A DNA stretch of 64,000 nt from JAHFUA01 sp963733935 (GCA_963733935.1 CAVTEQ010000003.1:1-64000), one strand, 5' to 3'. Counted from the stretch's first letter, positions 1 to 8,403 are shown. Notes: generated from the letters alone by a model not told the origin. Numbers and translations are program-made.

Positions 1-683
1 TAGCGCAAACCGTTCGCGGCCCACGACTCGGCATTGAACGAGAGCACACGGCGAGTGGAATCGCGGACGGGAAACACGCGGTCAATCTCCGGGCGATCGC
101 GGAAGATGAAAACAGAAATGTGATGCGCGCCTACGTTGTACAGCAGATGAGCGCCGGGCTCGTGCTGCAGGTAAGTGACGCGTCCGCCCGTCAGCGTGTA
201 ACCGGTGCCCTGAAGCTCGGGCAGATCGAAGGTAAAGGGCAGCTTCCCCTGGAACCAGGGCTTGACGGTGTGACGGTCCGAGGAGACAACATCAACAGGC
301 GTGGGCGACGCCAGATCGGCCACATGGAGGTCGGCCAGTTCGGCCAGCAACTGCTCCGAACGCGAACGCTCGTTCCAGCGGCCTATCATGACCGCGGCCA
401 CGAGCAGCACTGCGATTGCCGCCAGCGCCGGAACCCACAGCCAGCGGCGCCGAGGCCGAGACTTCGCCGCTACCTGTCGCTCGATGCGCTGGCGGAACTC
501 GGCGCTGGGGGTGTAGCGCTGGCCGGCCATGCGGGTGGCGCGCTTGAGCTGCAGCCGGCGCAGTGCGTCGCTCGAACAAGCCGAGCATTGACGCAAGTGT
601 GCGTCCATGCCGCGCGTCTCCTCGGCGGAGAGTTCGGAGTCGAGATACTGGTCGAGCTTGGGCTGCCACACGTCGTCAGGCAT
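1..683 (-). CDS. Anti-sigma factor, zinc-finger type (C-terminus beyond window)
   Basis: Membrane-bound partner expected to hold the adjacent ECF sigma factor inactive. The protein starts MPDDVWQPKLDQYLDSEL and has an H-x3-C-x2-C zinc-binding motif (DAHLRQCSACSS) near residues 31-42. A basic stretch and one transmembrane helix (WLWVPALAAIAVLLVAAVMI) follow at about residues 81-100, then a periplasmic domain. This is the zf-HC2/RskA-like layout. The ATG overlaps the sigma-factor stop codon, so the two genes are translationally coupled. The reading frame is open to the left edge of the window, so the gene is partial here. Confidence 0.85.
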   Translation of the reverse strand, partial: MPDDVWQPKLDQYLDSELSAEETRGMDAHLRQCSACSSDALRRLQLKRATRMAGQRYTPSAEFRQRIERQVAAKSRPRRRWLWVPALAAIAVLLVAAVMIGRWNERSRSEQLLAELADLHVADLASPTPVDVVSSDRHTVKPWFQGKLPFTFDLPELQGTGYTLTGGRVTYLQHEPGAHLLYNVGAHHISVFIFRDRPEIDRVFPVRDSTRRVLSFNAESWAANGLR

Positions 684-1218
684 GCTTCGCCTCCTGCGCC
701 TTCTCTTCCAGCGCCGCCCGTAGCGCCTTGCGCGCCCGGTGAAGGCGCGACATCACGGTGCCGATCGGTACCGCCAACGTGTCCGCGATTTCCTGATAGC
801 TCATCTCCTCCACATCACACAGCAGCAATACTTCGCGAAAGATTACGGGTACCTGTTCGAGGGCAGCCTGCACCTGTTGCTGAGTAGCCTGCTCGAGCAG
901 GATGGATTCCGGCGTCTCGCGCGACACCGCTACCGTCTGCTCTTGGTCGTCTTCGGTCTCAAGCGGCACGGTTTTGGTTGCCGCCAGACCGGTGCGCGAG
1001 GTCAGAAACGTATTGCGCAGGATGCGAAAGATCCAGGCGCGAAAGTTGGTCCCCAACTGGAACGACCCGAAGCCTTTCAGCGCCTTGGCATACGTCTCCT
1101 GCACCAGGTCTTCTGCCTCCTCGCGGTTCTGGGTGAGCCAATGCGCAAAGTTGTAGAGGGAGTCGAACAGCGGCATTGCCAGTTCGTCAAAACCCGCAGT
1201 GGGCTCACGCGCAGACAC
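676..1218 (-). CDS. ECF-type RNA polymerase sigma factor
   Basis: Group 4 sigma factor that redirects RNA polymerase to a small regulon. Region 2 is clear (FDELAMPLFDSLYNFAHWL, then NREEAEDLVQETYAKAL and FRAWIFRILRNTFL). Region 4 is a helix-turn-helix (EEMSYQEIADTLAVPIGT, then VMSRLHRARKAL). The open frame extends upstream to 1338, but that part overlaps the divergent gene and has no sigma homology. I chose the GTG at 1218 because it leaves region 2.1 intact; the ATG at 1176 would cut into it. The anti-sigma gene overlaps its 3' end. The divergent Tat/cupredoxin operon is the likely target. Confidence 0.85.
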   Translation of the reverse strand: MSAREPTAGFDELAMPLFDSLYNFAHWLTQNREEAEDLVQETYAKALKGFGSFQLGTNFRAWIFRILRNTFLTSRTGLAATKTVPLETEDDQEQTVAVSRETPESILLEQATQQQVQAALEQVPVIFREVLLLCDVEEMSYQEIADTLAVPIGTVMSRLHRARKALRAALEEKAQEAKHA

Positions 1219-1280
1219 AGCGCAAATAGTAAACCAGAAGAACGCGCAATTATTCCCCACCTTCTCGGTTCGATCATCCC

Positions 1281-1307
1281 GGAATAAAACCTCGCCTGCT
1301 CCAGTTA
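1281..1307 (+). promoter_or_regulatory. Candidate ECF-sigma promoter
   Basis: GGAATAA at 1281-1287 and GTTA at 1304-1307 are separated by 16 nt, resembling the GGAAT(A/-) -35 and short -10 of many ECF promoters. It lies about 30 nt upstream of the metallophosphoesterase start. That this sigma factor uses it is inference from position. Confidence 0.35.
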
Positions 1308-1336
1308 GCACAGTTGCACGCGGAAAGGAGAGCAGC

Positions 1337-2296
1337 ATGTCCGACTACATCCTTCACGATCACAACCACGACGGCATCGACCGTCGAGGCTTCCTCAAAT
1401 GCATGGCATGGGCGGGTACCGGAGCGTTTTGTGTGCTCCAGGGTGGGGTACTGAAATCCTTTGCTTTCGACCAGATGCACGGCAAGCACGCCGATTCCCT
1501 GAAGGGAGAGCTGAGTTTTGTGCAGATCAGCGACAGCCACATCGGATTCAACAAGCCGGCGAATCCTGATGTCATCGCCACATTGCAGGCGGCGGTTACC
1601 AAGATCAACGCTTTGCCGACGCCCCCGGCGTTCATCCTGCATACCGGTGATCTCACTCATCTTTCCAAACCCGAGGAGTTCGACGGCCTGGACCAGGTCC
1701 TCAAGAGCGTCAAAACCAGCCGGATATTCTTCGTGCCCGGTGAGCATGACGTTCTCAACGACGACGGCAAGCAGTATCGGGAACGCTTCGGAAAGGACAC
1801 GCTCGGAGAAGGCTGGTACAGCTTCGACCAGAAGGGCGTGCATTTCATCGGCCTGGTCAACGTTGTGAACCTGAAGGCGGGCGGACTCGGCAATCTTGGC
1901 CACGAGCAACTGGAATGGCTGGAGAAAGATGTCAAGCACCTGAAGAGCAGCACGCCAATCGTCGTCTTCGCCCACATTCCCCTCTGGGCGGTGTATCCGG
2001 ACTGGGGTTGGGGTACGGACGACGGAGCGCAGGCCCTCTCCTATCTCAAGCGGTTTGGCTCGGTGACGGTGCTGAATGGCCACATCCACCAGACCATGCA
2101 GAAGGTGGAGGGCAATGTCACCTTCCACACCGCCATGTCCACTGCCTTCCCGCAGCCCCAGCCTGGCACCGCGCCTTCACCGGGACCGATGAAGGTCCCA
2201 GACGAAAAGCTCCGCACTCTGCTGGGCATCACCGATGTGGATTACGTCCGCGGCAAACACTCTCTGGCAATCACCGATTCACCACTCGCGATCTAA
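1337..2296 (+). CDS. Tat-exported calcineurin-like metallophosphoesterase
   Basis: Predicted periplasmic metal-dependent phosphoesterase of 319 aa; substrate unknown. The N-terminus has a twin-arginine signal (DRRGFLKCMAWAGTGAFCVL). The metal-binding blocks of the family follow in order: QISDSHIGF, HTGDLTHL, VPGEHDV, FAHIPLW and NGHIHQ. The start at 1337 is set by AAAGGAG 6-13 nt upstream; the open frame runs back to 1199 but has no support there. It is first in an operon with a cupredoxin, a DUF2231 protein and a TatA-type protein. Its need for Tat export and the tatA three genes downstream fit together. Confidence 0.87.
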   Translation: MSDYILHDHNHDGIDRRGFLKCMAWAGTGAFCVLQGGVLKSFAFDQMHGKHADSLKGELSFVQISDSHIGFNKPANPDVIATLQAAVTKINALPTPPAFILHTGDLTHLSKPEEFDGLDQVLKSVKTSRIFFVPGEHDVLNDDGKQYRERFGKDTLGEGWYSFDQKGVHFIGLVNVVNLKAGGLGNLGHEQLEWLEKDVKHLKSSTPIVVFAHIPLWAVYPDWGWGTDDGAQALSYLKRFGSVTVLNGHIHQTMQKVEGNVTFHTAMSTAFPQPQPGTAPSPGPMKVPDEKLRTLLGITDVDYVRGKHSLAITDSPLAI

Positions 2297-2327
2297 TTTC
2301 GCTTTGCTCGCTAAAGGAGGAGTAGCA

Positions 2328-2681
2328 ATGAAGAATACACAGTTAACTCTCACGATGTTCGTTTCCCTGCTGGTGCTTGTGACCCTGATCTTCCTGGGAC
2401 ACAAGAACGCTCGAGCTGAATCCCCAAGCAGCGCCACCAGCGCAGTCAAGATCGATAACTTCAGTTTCACCCCGGCCACCATAACCGTCCCGGTCGGAAC
2501 CACGGTCACGTGGACCAACAGCGATGACATACCGCATACCGTCGTGAGCGATGACAAGAGCTTCAAGTCGAAGGTTCTCGACACCGACGAGAAGTTCTCG
2601 TACACGTTCACGAAGCCTGGGACCTATTCCTATTTCTGTTCGGTCCATCCGAAGATGACCGCGAAGATTGTGGTGCAGTAA
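2328..2681 (+). CDS. Cupredoxin (plastocyanin/azurin-like)
   Basis: Small blue-copper protein of 117 aa, probably a periplasmic electron carrier. An N-terminal hydrophobic signal (TMFVSLLVLVTLIFLGH) is followed by one cupredoxin fold. The type-1 copper ligands are visible: His in PHTVV, then Cys, His and Met in FCSVHPKM. The motif VPVGTTVTWTNSDDIPHT is typical of plastocyanin-like sequences. The start is set by AAAGGAGGAG immediately upstream of the ATG. It sits 31 nt after the phosphoesterase stop, so the two are probably co-transcribed. Confidence 0.9.
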   Translation: MKNTQLTLTMFVSLLVLVTLIFLGHKNARAESPSSATSAVKIDNFSFTPATITVPVGTTVTWTNSDDIPHTVVSDDKSFKSKVLDTDEKFSYTFTKPGTYSYFCSVHPKMTAKIVVQ

Positions 2682-2705
2682 TCGCGGGCCCCAGGAGCCA
2701 AAGCA

Positions 2706-3155
2706 GTGAATCCCTTCGATCCCAAATCGGTGCTGCTGGCCAAGCACGCGCAACACGTGGTCCTGATCCACTTTCCGATCGCGTTGTTTATCGCCGGCGC
2801 GACCTTCGATTTGCTCGCGGCGTGGAAGCAAAGCCGCGAACTGGCAACGGCGGTTTACTACAACCTGACCGCGGCTGCTATTTCGACGGTCCCGGCGGCG
2901 GCAACGGGTGTGCTCGCGTGGCAATGGCAACTCGAGGGCAAGCGGCTCAAGGGCGTCTTGTTGCTGCACATGATTTTCGGGTTGGCGAGCACCGCCATGA
3001 TCTGGCTCGTCTGGTGGCTGCACTTTCGAACTCGCCGCAACCCGGAGGGCCACTTGCCCGCATATCGCCTTCCGATAGAGCTGCTAGGCCTGCCATTGGT
3101 CGCTTTGACCGGCCACCTCGGCGGCTTTCTGAGCGGGGTCAACGGTCCCGGCTGA
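2706..3155 (+). CDS. DUF2231-family membrane protein
   Basis: Polytopic membrane protein of 149 aa with about four hydrophobic helices. The opening HVVLIHFPIALFIAGATFDLLA, with its His-Phe-Pro turn, is typical of DUF2231, and a second conserved His (LLLHMIFGLAS) is present. DUF2231 proteins often accompany cytochromes or cupredoxins, and a haem or redox role has been proposed for relatives; no function can be read directly here. It is the third gene of the Tat/cupredoxin operon, 24 nt after the cupredoxin. Confidence 0.75.
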   Translation: MNPFDPKSVLLAKHAQHVVLIHFPIALFIAGATFDLLAAWKQSRELATAVYYNLTAAAISTVPAAATGVLAWQWQLEGKRLKGVLLLHMIFGLASTAMIWLVWWLHFRTRRNPEGHLPAYRLPIELLGLPLVALTGHLGGFLSGVNGPG

Positions 3156-3211
3156 CGTACAGCCCGGATGGCGCTGAAACGAATTTCGCTATTCGAAGAA
3201 GGAGGAGTCAT

Positions 3212-3385
3212 ATGTTTGAAGGGCTATTTCAACCCATGCACCTGCTGGTAATCTTGGGAATCGCATTGTTGGTCTTCGGACCCCGGAAATTGCCTGAGTT
3301 GGGCAAAGGGCTAGGCGACGGGATCCGGGGATTTCGGTCTGCCCTCAAAGATGAGGAGCACAGGGCTGAATCGAACAACCACTAG
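3212..3385 (+). CDS. tatA: TatA/TatB-type twin-arginine translocase subunit
   Basis: 57-aa protein with the TatA layout: a short N-terminal region, one membrane helix (LLVILGIALLVFGPRKLPEL) with the FGPRKLPELG hinge, then an amphipathic helix (GLGDGIRGFRSALKDEE). TatA assembles the export pore for folded proteins. A strong AAGAAGGAGGAG ribosome site precedes the ATG. It ends the operon that begins with a Tat-signal phosphoesterase, suggesting a dedicated or accessory TatA rather than the main tatABC locus, since no tatC is nearby. Confidence 0.9.
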   Translation: MFEGLFQPMHLLVILGIALLVFGPRKLPELGKGLGDGIRGFRSALKDEEHRAESNNH

Positions 3386-3743
3386 GCGTGAGTTTTCCAT
3401 TGCGGCTACCGTCCCGGCTACTTTGAAGGTTATCACTAACAGTGCGCTGTATCTCATTGTGGCAGAAGGCTATCACGCCTGCGCCATCTGCTCGGCAAGA
3501 GCCGCTCGGGGGCGAAACCGCTGCCGGTCTGCCAAGCGGCTTCCTTGACCGCTTATAACGATGCTGAGACCTCCAAATCCTCCACCTGTGTGCACCGGGA
3601 AACAGGGATGGCGCATCTTAAGAACGTGCAGCTTGGCTGGCCTATAGTGCACTTTCGGCACCCCAGGCGAGAAAAGTAGCCATGCTATACTGCGCATAAT
3701 CACTCGCTCCGCAGCGGGGGTCTCACTCGAGGGTATCGGCATC
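3386..3743. other. Intergenic region upstream of the S41 protease
   Basis: No convincing gene. A TATACT hexamer at 3686-3691 could be a -10 element for the protease gene about 55 nt downstream, but I see no matching -35. Short open frames here show no recognisable protein features. Confidence 0.4.
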
Positions 3744-5336
3744 ATGGCACGAGGTTCGCGTCGCTTTGTTTTCCTTGTGGTTTTCGTTCTCGTTCTTTGT
3801 GGATTCCTGGGCGCCCTGTTCGGGCAGCGGGTTAGTCCGTCCGCTCCCGGCAGCGACACCGACGTGCGCGACAGCCTGCGCGCCTTCACCCAGGTTTACG
3901 ACGTTGTCGAGCAGAACTATGCCGAGCCGGTGAACCCGGACAAGGCCATCTACAACGGCGCCATTCCCGGCATGCTGCGGGTGCTCGATCCCCACTCCAA
4001 CTTCTTCGATCCCAAGTCCTATGCCCTGCTGCGCGAAGAGCAGCGCGGCAAGTATTACGGCGTAGGAATGACGGTAGGCCCGCGCAATAATAAGGTCATT
4101 GTGATCGCGCCGTTCGTGGGCACGCCCGCCTATCGTGCCGGCATCCGCCCTGGCGACGTGATCATCGCCGTGGATGGCAAGCCCACCGATAACCTGACCA
4201 CCAGCGAAGTTGCCGAGTTGCTGAAGGGGCCCAAGGGCACGACGGTGCGCATCAGCATCCTGCGTGAAGGCTCCGAGAAGCCGCTGGAGTTCAACGTGGT
4301 GCGCGACGAGATCCCGCGCGCCAGCGTCGATCTGCACTTCATGATCAAGCCGGGCGTCGGCTACATGCACGTCTCCGGCTTCAACGAGACGACGGAGACC
4401 GAAGTCGCCCAGGCGTTGCAGCAGTTCGGCGACCTGAAGGGGCTGGTCCTCGATTTGCGCCAGAATCCCGGCGGCCTGCTGAGCGAGGGCGTGGGCGTCG
4501 CCGACAAGTTCCTGAAGAAGGGACAAGTGATCGTTTCTCACCACGGGCGCGCTTCGGCTGAAAAGGTCTATCGCGCCAGCCACGGCAACGGCGGCAAGGA
4601 CTATCCGCTGGTGGTGCTGGTGAACCGCGGTACCGCTTCGGCGGCGGAGATCGTCGCCGGGGCCATCCAAGACCACGACCGCGGCCTGGTGGTGGGCGAG
4701 AACACCTTCGGCAAAGGCCTGGTGCAGACGGTTTATCCGCTCTCCGAAAACACCGGACTGGCGCTTACCACCGCCAAGTACTACACGCCCAGCGGGCGGC
4801 TGATCCAGCGCGATTACACCGGGCTCTCGCTCTATGACTACTACTACAACAAGGGCGACGCCGATGCCAGCAACCACGAGGTGAAGCTCACCGACAGCGG
4901 CCGCACGGTTTATGGCGGCGGCGGCATCACCCCCGACGTCAAGGTGGTTACGCCCAAGAGCAATAAGTTCGAAGACTCGCTGCTGCAGCACTACGTGTTC
5001 TTCAACTTCGCCAAGCATTACCTGATCAATCGGCACATCTCCAGCAGCTTCGAAGTGGATGACCAGGTTATGAGCGACTTCCGCAAGTTCATGGAAGCGC
5101 AAAAGGTGTCCTTCACCGAGGCTGATCTGGTGGAGAACGCCGATTGGATCAAGAGCAACATCAAGAGCGAGCTGTTCATTTCAGAGTTCGGCCAGCAGGA
5201 AGGATTGCGGGTGAAGGCGGAAACCGATCCCCAGGTGCTGAAGGCGCTCGACCTGCTGCCCCAGGCCAAGGCCCTGGCGGACAATGCCAGGAAGATCGTG
5301 GCCGAACACCAGAACAAGCCGTTCAGCCAGCAATAG
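3744..5336 (+). CDS. C-terminal processing peptidase, S41 family
   Basis: Periplasmic serine protease of 530 aa that trims or degrades envelope proteins from their C-termini. An N-terminal signal anchor (FVFLVVFVLVLCGFLGALFG) is followed by a helical region, a PDZ domain at about 110-190 (GTPAYRAGIRPGDVIIAVDG) and the S41 catalytic core. The Ser-Lys dyad is readable: Ser299 in GTASAAEIVAG and Lys324 in GENTFGKGLVQ, 25 residues apart as in CtpA. The conserved LDLRQNPGG strand is also present. The roughly 130-residue C-terminal extension is long for the family. The ATG has no strong Shine-Dalgarno match. A rho-independent terminator follows. Confidence 0.92.
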   Translation: MARGSRRFVFLVVFVLVLCGFLGALFGQRVSPSAPGSDTDVRDSLRAFTQVYDVVEQNYAEPVNPDKAIYNGAIPGMLRVLDPHSNFFDPKSYALLREEQRGKYYGVGMTVGPRNNKVIVIAPFVGTPAYRAGIRPGDVIIAVDGKPTDNLTTSEVAELLKGPKGTTVRISILREGSEKPLEFNVVRDEIPRASVDLHFMIKPGVGYMHVSGFNETTETEVAQALQQFGDLKGLVLDLRQNPGGLLSEGVGVADKFLKKGQVIVSHHGRASAEKVYRASHGNGGKDYPLVVLVNRGTASAAEIVAGAIQDHDRGLVVGENTFGKGLVQTVYPLSENTGLALTTAKYYTPSGRLIQRDYTGLSLYDYYYNKGDADASNHEVKLTDSGRTVYGGGGITPDVKVVTPKSNKFEDSLLQHYVFFNFAKHYLINRHISSSFEVDDQVMSDFRKFMEAQKVSFTEADLVENADWIKSNIKSELFISEFGQQEGLRVKAETDPQVLKALDLLPQAKALADNARKIVAEHQNKPFSQQ

Positions 5337-5357
5337 GCCGGTTCAGATCACCAAGAA

Positions 5358-5382
5358 GGCCCGCGGAGATGCGGGCCTTTTT
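5358..5382 (+). terminator. Rho-independent terminator after the S41 protease
   Basis: Perfect 7-bp stem GGCCCGC (5358-5364) and GCGGGCC (5371-5377) with a 6-nt loop, followed by TTTTT. It lies 22 nt past the protease stop codon. Confidence 0.85.
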
Positions 5383-5399
5383 GCTTGCGCGAAAACACG

Positions 5400-5457
5400 C
5401 CACAGAGGCACGGAGACACAGAGGGAAAATCTTGCAGGTTCCTCTGTGCCTCCGTGG
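5400..5457. repeat. CACAGAG-type palindromic repeat, copy 1
   Basis: Imperfect inverted repeat. The left arm begins CCACAGAGGCACGGAG, and the right arm CCTCTGTGCCTCCGTGG is its complement with few mismatches. It has the same building blocks as the element at 6590-6659. The two copies flank the DUF2911 gene. Confidence 0.8.
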
Positions 5458-5470
5458 CTAATCCCGAATC

Positions 5471-6535
5471 TTACTTGTTGATGTCCTCTTTGGCCTCCAA
5501 CCGCCGCACCAGGCCTTCCAGGTACGTCTTCTGCGCCTTGTCGGGCGCACCGTCCACGGCGATTTTCATTTCCTTGACGGCATTGGGAAAATCTCCGCTG
5601 CCGCAATAGACGCGCGCCATGCCGGTATGCACCACCCACGCCTTGGGGTTCTTCTGGGCGTTGCTGCGGAAGACGGCAAAGGCTTCGTCCTGGCGCTTGT
5701 CATTCTGGAGCTGCCGCCCGTAGAAGTGGATCTGCAACGGAGTTCCCTTCTCGAAGGCCTTGTTGCGCAGGGCGAGAGCTTCGTCCTTCTTGTCCAGCCG
5801 CTCCAGCGTGCGCGACTTGGTGATGAGGTTCTCGAAGCGCTCCTCGTTCTGGATCGATTTATCGGAGTAAGTCAGCGCCAGTTGCGGGTCGAGCTTGTTG
5901 TCGAGCACGTAGTTGGCGGCTTCGTCCCAGCTTATCCAGGTGTACTGCGAGAGGCTGCGGAGCTGTTTCTCGAGGCTCGATTGCACAAGGTGCGGAACGT
6001 CCACGCTGACCTTGAACGGAACCGCCACCTTCTCCCAGCGCAGGGTCACCAGGGTGGCGTCGGGTTTGAGCTCGTCGAAATCGTAGGTGAGGGCATCGTG
6101 CGGATCGGAGGCCTGCGGCTTCACCGTCACCCGCAGCGCGTCTTCCTTCTGATCGTAGGTGAACGCGCCCCAGGAGGTAGAGTTCTTGGAGAAGATGATG
6201 GTCCATTCATTCTCCGCCGGGATCATGAACAGCCCATAGGTGCCTTTGTCGAGCGGTTTGCCCTCGATCAGTACCGGGTCGCTGAAGGCGATGATGGTGT
6301 TCTCGTTGGCGCCGGCGCGCCACACTTGTCCGTAGGGAACCAGCGTGCCCCAGACTTTGCGGTTGTTGACCAGGGGACGGTGGTAGGTGATGCTGACGTC
6401 GGTAATGCCGAGGCGCTGCGATACCACGGCATGCTGGCTGGGCCGTGGCAGCTCCAGCACCAGGGACTGGGCCGCGCACAAGCCTGCGATCAACAGCACA
6501 GCGGCGAGCAGAAAAACGGGACGGTAGTTTCGCAC
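5471..6535 (-). CDS. Secreted DUF2911/TPR protein
   Basis: Exported protein of 354 aa with no known enzymatic role. A signal peptide (VFLLAAVLLIAGLCAAQ) is followed by a DUF2911 domain at about 30-170 (SQRLGITDVSITYHRPLV, then WRAGANENTIIAFSDPV). The C-terminal half contains helical TPR-like pairs (NPKAWVVHTGMARVYCGSGD). The start is the GTG at 6535, preceded by AAAGGAGG at ideal spacing. The longer open frame to 6685 reads through a palindromic repeat and has no ribosome site, so annotating it as coding would be an error. Confidence 0.82.
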   Translation of the reverse strand: MRNYRPVFLLAAVLLIAGLCAAQSLVLELPRPSQHAVVSQRLGITDVSITYHRPLVNNRKVWGTLVPYGQVWRAGANENTIIAFSDPVLIEGKPLDKGTYGLFMIPAENEWTIIFSKNSTSWGAFTYDQKEDALRVTVKPQASDPHDALTYDFDELKPDATLVTLRWEKVAVPFKVSVDVPHLVQSSLEKQLRSLSQYTWISWDEAANYVLDNKLDPQLALTYSDKSIQNEERFENLITKSRTLERLDKKDEALALRNKAFEKGTPLQIHFYGRQLQNDKRQDEAFAVFRSNAQKNPKAWVVHTGMARVYCGSGDFPNAVKEMKIAVDGAPDKAQKTYLEGLVRRLEAKEDINK

Positions 6536-6589
6536 CGAGAGCCTCCTTTCGAGGACAGAAGAGATGTCAGAAGCCTGATTGCTGATTCC

Positions 6590-6659
6590 ACCACAGAGAC
6601 ACGGAGGCACGGAGAATTCCCAAACAATCTCCCTCCGTGCCTCTGTGCCTCCGTGGTGG
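6590..6659. repeat. CACAGAG-type palindromic repeat, copy 2
   Basis: Inverted repeat with arms beginning CCACCACAGAGACACGGAGG and, on the other strand, CCACCACGGAGGCACAGAGG. The loop is A/T-rich, near 6614-6631. It is the same family as 5400-5457 and lies just upstream of the DUF2911 gene, extending that open frame artificially. Confidence 0.8.
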
Positions 6660-6728
6660 ACTTTTCCTCTGAGACCCACACTCACAGTTGCCGGTTAGAC
6701 GGGAAGCCTTGCGCGGCGTTAGCAGAGA

Positions 6729-7307
6729 TTAGCGCCAGCGGTCCACACATTCCCACCAGAGGAGGCGAGTCCACTCTGCCGCGGTGGTTTTGGCCCACTG
6801 CCGGTGGCGCCACCAGCGCACACCGAACTCTTGGGGTTCGACGGCGCCGGCCACTCCTGACGTGCGGTCGGGAAGAACGTGGCGAAAAACGCTGAGCGCG
6901 CGCCGGGAGTGGTATTCCGAGGTAACCACCAGCACGCTGTGCGCGCCCACGGCATCGAGGCAGCGACGCGTCTGCGCCGCTTCTTCCAAGGTGGAAAGCG
7001 CCGGAGTCGCGCACACCGAAACCGCGCCGGCGATCTCGGGCGGGAGGGTGTGAATGTATTCTTCGGCGATCTGCGCCTGGGTGAGGTGATACACACGCTC
7101 GCTGGAGGATGCGTCCAGCAGGACGCGGCGCGCGTATCCCTGCCGAAGCAACTCGATGCCAAGCGCCGGACGACGATCGCTTTCGCCATTGAGCACCACG
7201 ATGGCATCCGCCTGGCGAAGATCGCGGACTACCAGGACTCGCCCAGCATTGAGCGCGAAGACAATTACAGTAACTACGACGACGATCAGCAGCGCGAGCT
7301 TTCGCAT
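6729..7307 (-). CDS. DUF218/YdcF-like protein
   Basis: 192-aa protein with an N-terminal membrane anchor (LALLIVVVVTVIVFALNAG) and a DUF218 domain. The first strand ADAIVVLNGESDRRPALGIEL corresponds to the nucleotide-binding-like start of the YdcF/SanA family. Conserved TLEEAAQ and VTSEYHSRRAL segments follow. The family is linked to envelope processes in other bacteria, but no activity can be assigned here. It starts 6 nt after the cytochrome c gene stop, so the two are probably co-transcribed. Confidence 0.75.
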   Translation of the reverse strand: MRKLALLIVVVVTVIVFALNAGRVLVVRDLRQADAIVVLNGESDRRPALGIELLRQGYARRVLLDASSSERVYHLTQAQIAEEYIHTLPPEIAGAVSVCATPALSTLEEAAQTRRCLDAVGAHSVLVVTSEYHSRRALSVFRHVLPDRTSGVAGAVEPQEFGVRWWRHRQWAKTTAAEWTRLLWWECVDRWR

Positions 7308-7313
7308 GCCGGC

Positions 7314-7829
7314 TTATTTCGCCGCTATCGGCTTTTTCAGCTCGGCGGTGACCTCCGACGGCAATTTCTGGAAGTGGCTCAACAGCGTGACCACCTGCCA
7401 AATTTCGCTGTCGGTCATAACGCCGCCCCAGGCGGGCATGGCCGTCCAGCGCACGCCGTGCTTGACGATGTAAAAATTCTCGTGCTCGGGCATGTCGGGC
7501 GCTTGCTTCATGAACTGCGGCACGCGGGGATAGAACGAGCGTCCGTAGTCGCTGTTGGGATTGGCCGGGCCGCCATGGCAGTCGGAACACTTGTCGCGAT
7601 AGAGCCGCGCGCCCGCGAGCAGGGTCTCCTGATTGGCTTGCAGCGGATTTTTCTGCTGGAGAGCGTGACGTTCGGTGGATTCATCCATCGCGCTGTTGCC
7701 GATCCGCTCTTCCAAAGCCGAGGGGTTCTGGTCGGCGCTCAGGTCGAAATATCCAAACCGCGCATATCCATAGACCCCCGCCGTCAGCGCAACTGCCCCT
7801 ACAATGAAACCCCGGATAAAGTTTCCCAT
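7314..7829 (-). CDS. Membrane-anchored monohaem cytochrome c
   Basis: 171-aa electron-transfer protein. An uncleaved N-terminal anchor (IRGFIVGAVALTAGVYGYA) is followed by one class I cytochrome c domain. The haem site is CSDCH (Cys81, Cys84, His85), and the likely axial Met is in the conserved TAMPAWGG segment. It has a single haem only. An AGGAGAACGC-type ribosome site precedes the ATG. It is first in a two-gene unit with the DUF218 protein. The redox partner is not evident. Confidence 0.88.
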   Translation of the reverse strand: MGNFIRGFIVGAVALTAGVYGYARFGYFDLSADQNPSALEERIGNSAMDESTERHALQQKNPLQANQETLLAGARLYRDKCSDCHGGPANPNSDYGRSFYPRVPQFMKQAPDMPEHENFYIVKHGVRWTAMPAWGGVMTDSEIWQVVTLLSHFQKLPSEVTAELKKPIAAK

Positions 7830-7959
7830 TGCGTTCTCCTCGCCCCAGAAGGCCGCGGGCTGATTCTGAGCAGTGCCTGGCCGCTCGTCCCACGAATGCT
7901 TCGTGAAGCAATCAGTAGCCTAAGGCACTTGCCCGAAAAATGAAACTAACCGGCTGCTC

Positions 7960-8403
7960 TCATTGCTTGGAGTGCGATTCCACCAGACGTTTGGTCAGTA
8001 GCAGCAGGCCAAGGATTTGCGTCCACTCGGAGACGATATTGCCGACAACCTGCCCCCACTTCGCCTCCGAATCCAGGGAAATGTAGAGCACCACCCAGCC
8101 AATCCCGGTCAACAGCAGAAAAATTGTCAGCGAGTGATCCCGCAGGCGCTGCCAGAATGGGTTCGCAGTCTGCGGAGGACGCCGGCTCTCCTTCGATCCT
8201 TTCTCATACATGAACTTCGTAGCCAGGACCATCACGACGACGCCTGTCCAGTCGGCGATAGCATTTCCGAAGAATGATCCCAGGTGCTTGCTCGGGTCGG
8301 AGACGCTGTAGAGCCCGATCCATAAGATCAGGATACTTGCCGCTGCCAAGCTGAGTGAATGACGACGGAAGAAGTTCTGCTTTCCTGCGGGGTTCTTGGC
8401 CAT
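7960..8403 (-). CDS. Hypothetical four-helix membrane protein
   Basis: 147 aa, not recognised. Two internally similar halves each carry two hydrophobic helices: LSLAAASILILWIGLYSVSD with IADWTGVVVMVLATKFMYEK, and LTIFLLLTGIGWVVLYISLD with VSEWTQILGLLLLTKRLVES. A basic linker lies between them. The repeated GN-(I/A)-x-(D/S)-W-T motif suggests duplication of a two-helix unit. It stands alone, with about 130 nt on each side. Confidence 0.6.
   Translation of the reverse strand: MAKNPAGKQNFFRRHSLSLAAASILILWIGLYSVSDPSKHLGSFFGNAIADWTGVVVMVLATKFMYEKGSKESRRPPQTANPFWQRLRDHSLTIFLLLTGIGWVVLYISLDSEAKWGQVVGNIVSEWTQILGLLLLTKRLVESHSKQ

Noticed and set aside
120..887. Long plus-strand open frame across the sigma/anti-sigma region
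   Set aside because: Antisense shadow of two well-supported minus-strand genes; the translation has no domain features and is Pro/Arg-rich.
3723..5102. 459-codon minus-strand open frame opposite the S41 protease
   Set aside because: Mirror frame of a high-GC gene with conserved catalytic residues on the plus strand; no ribosome site.
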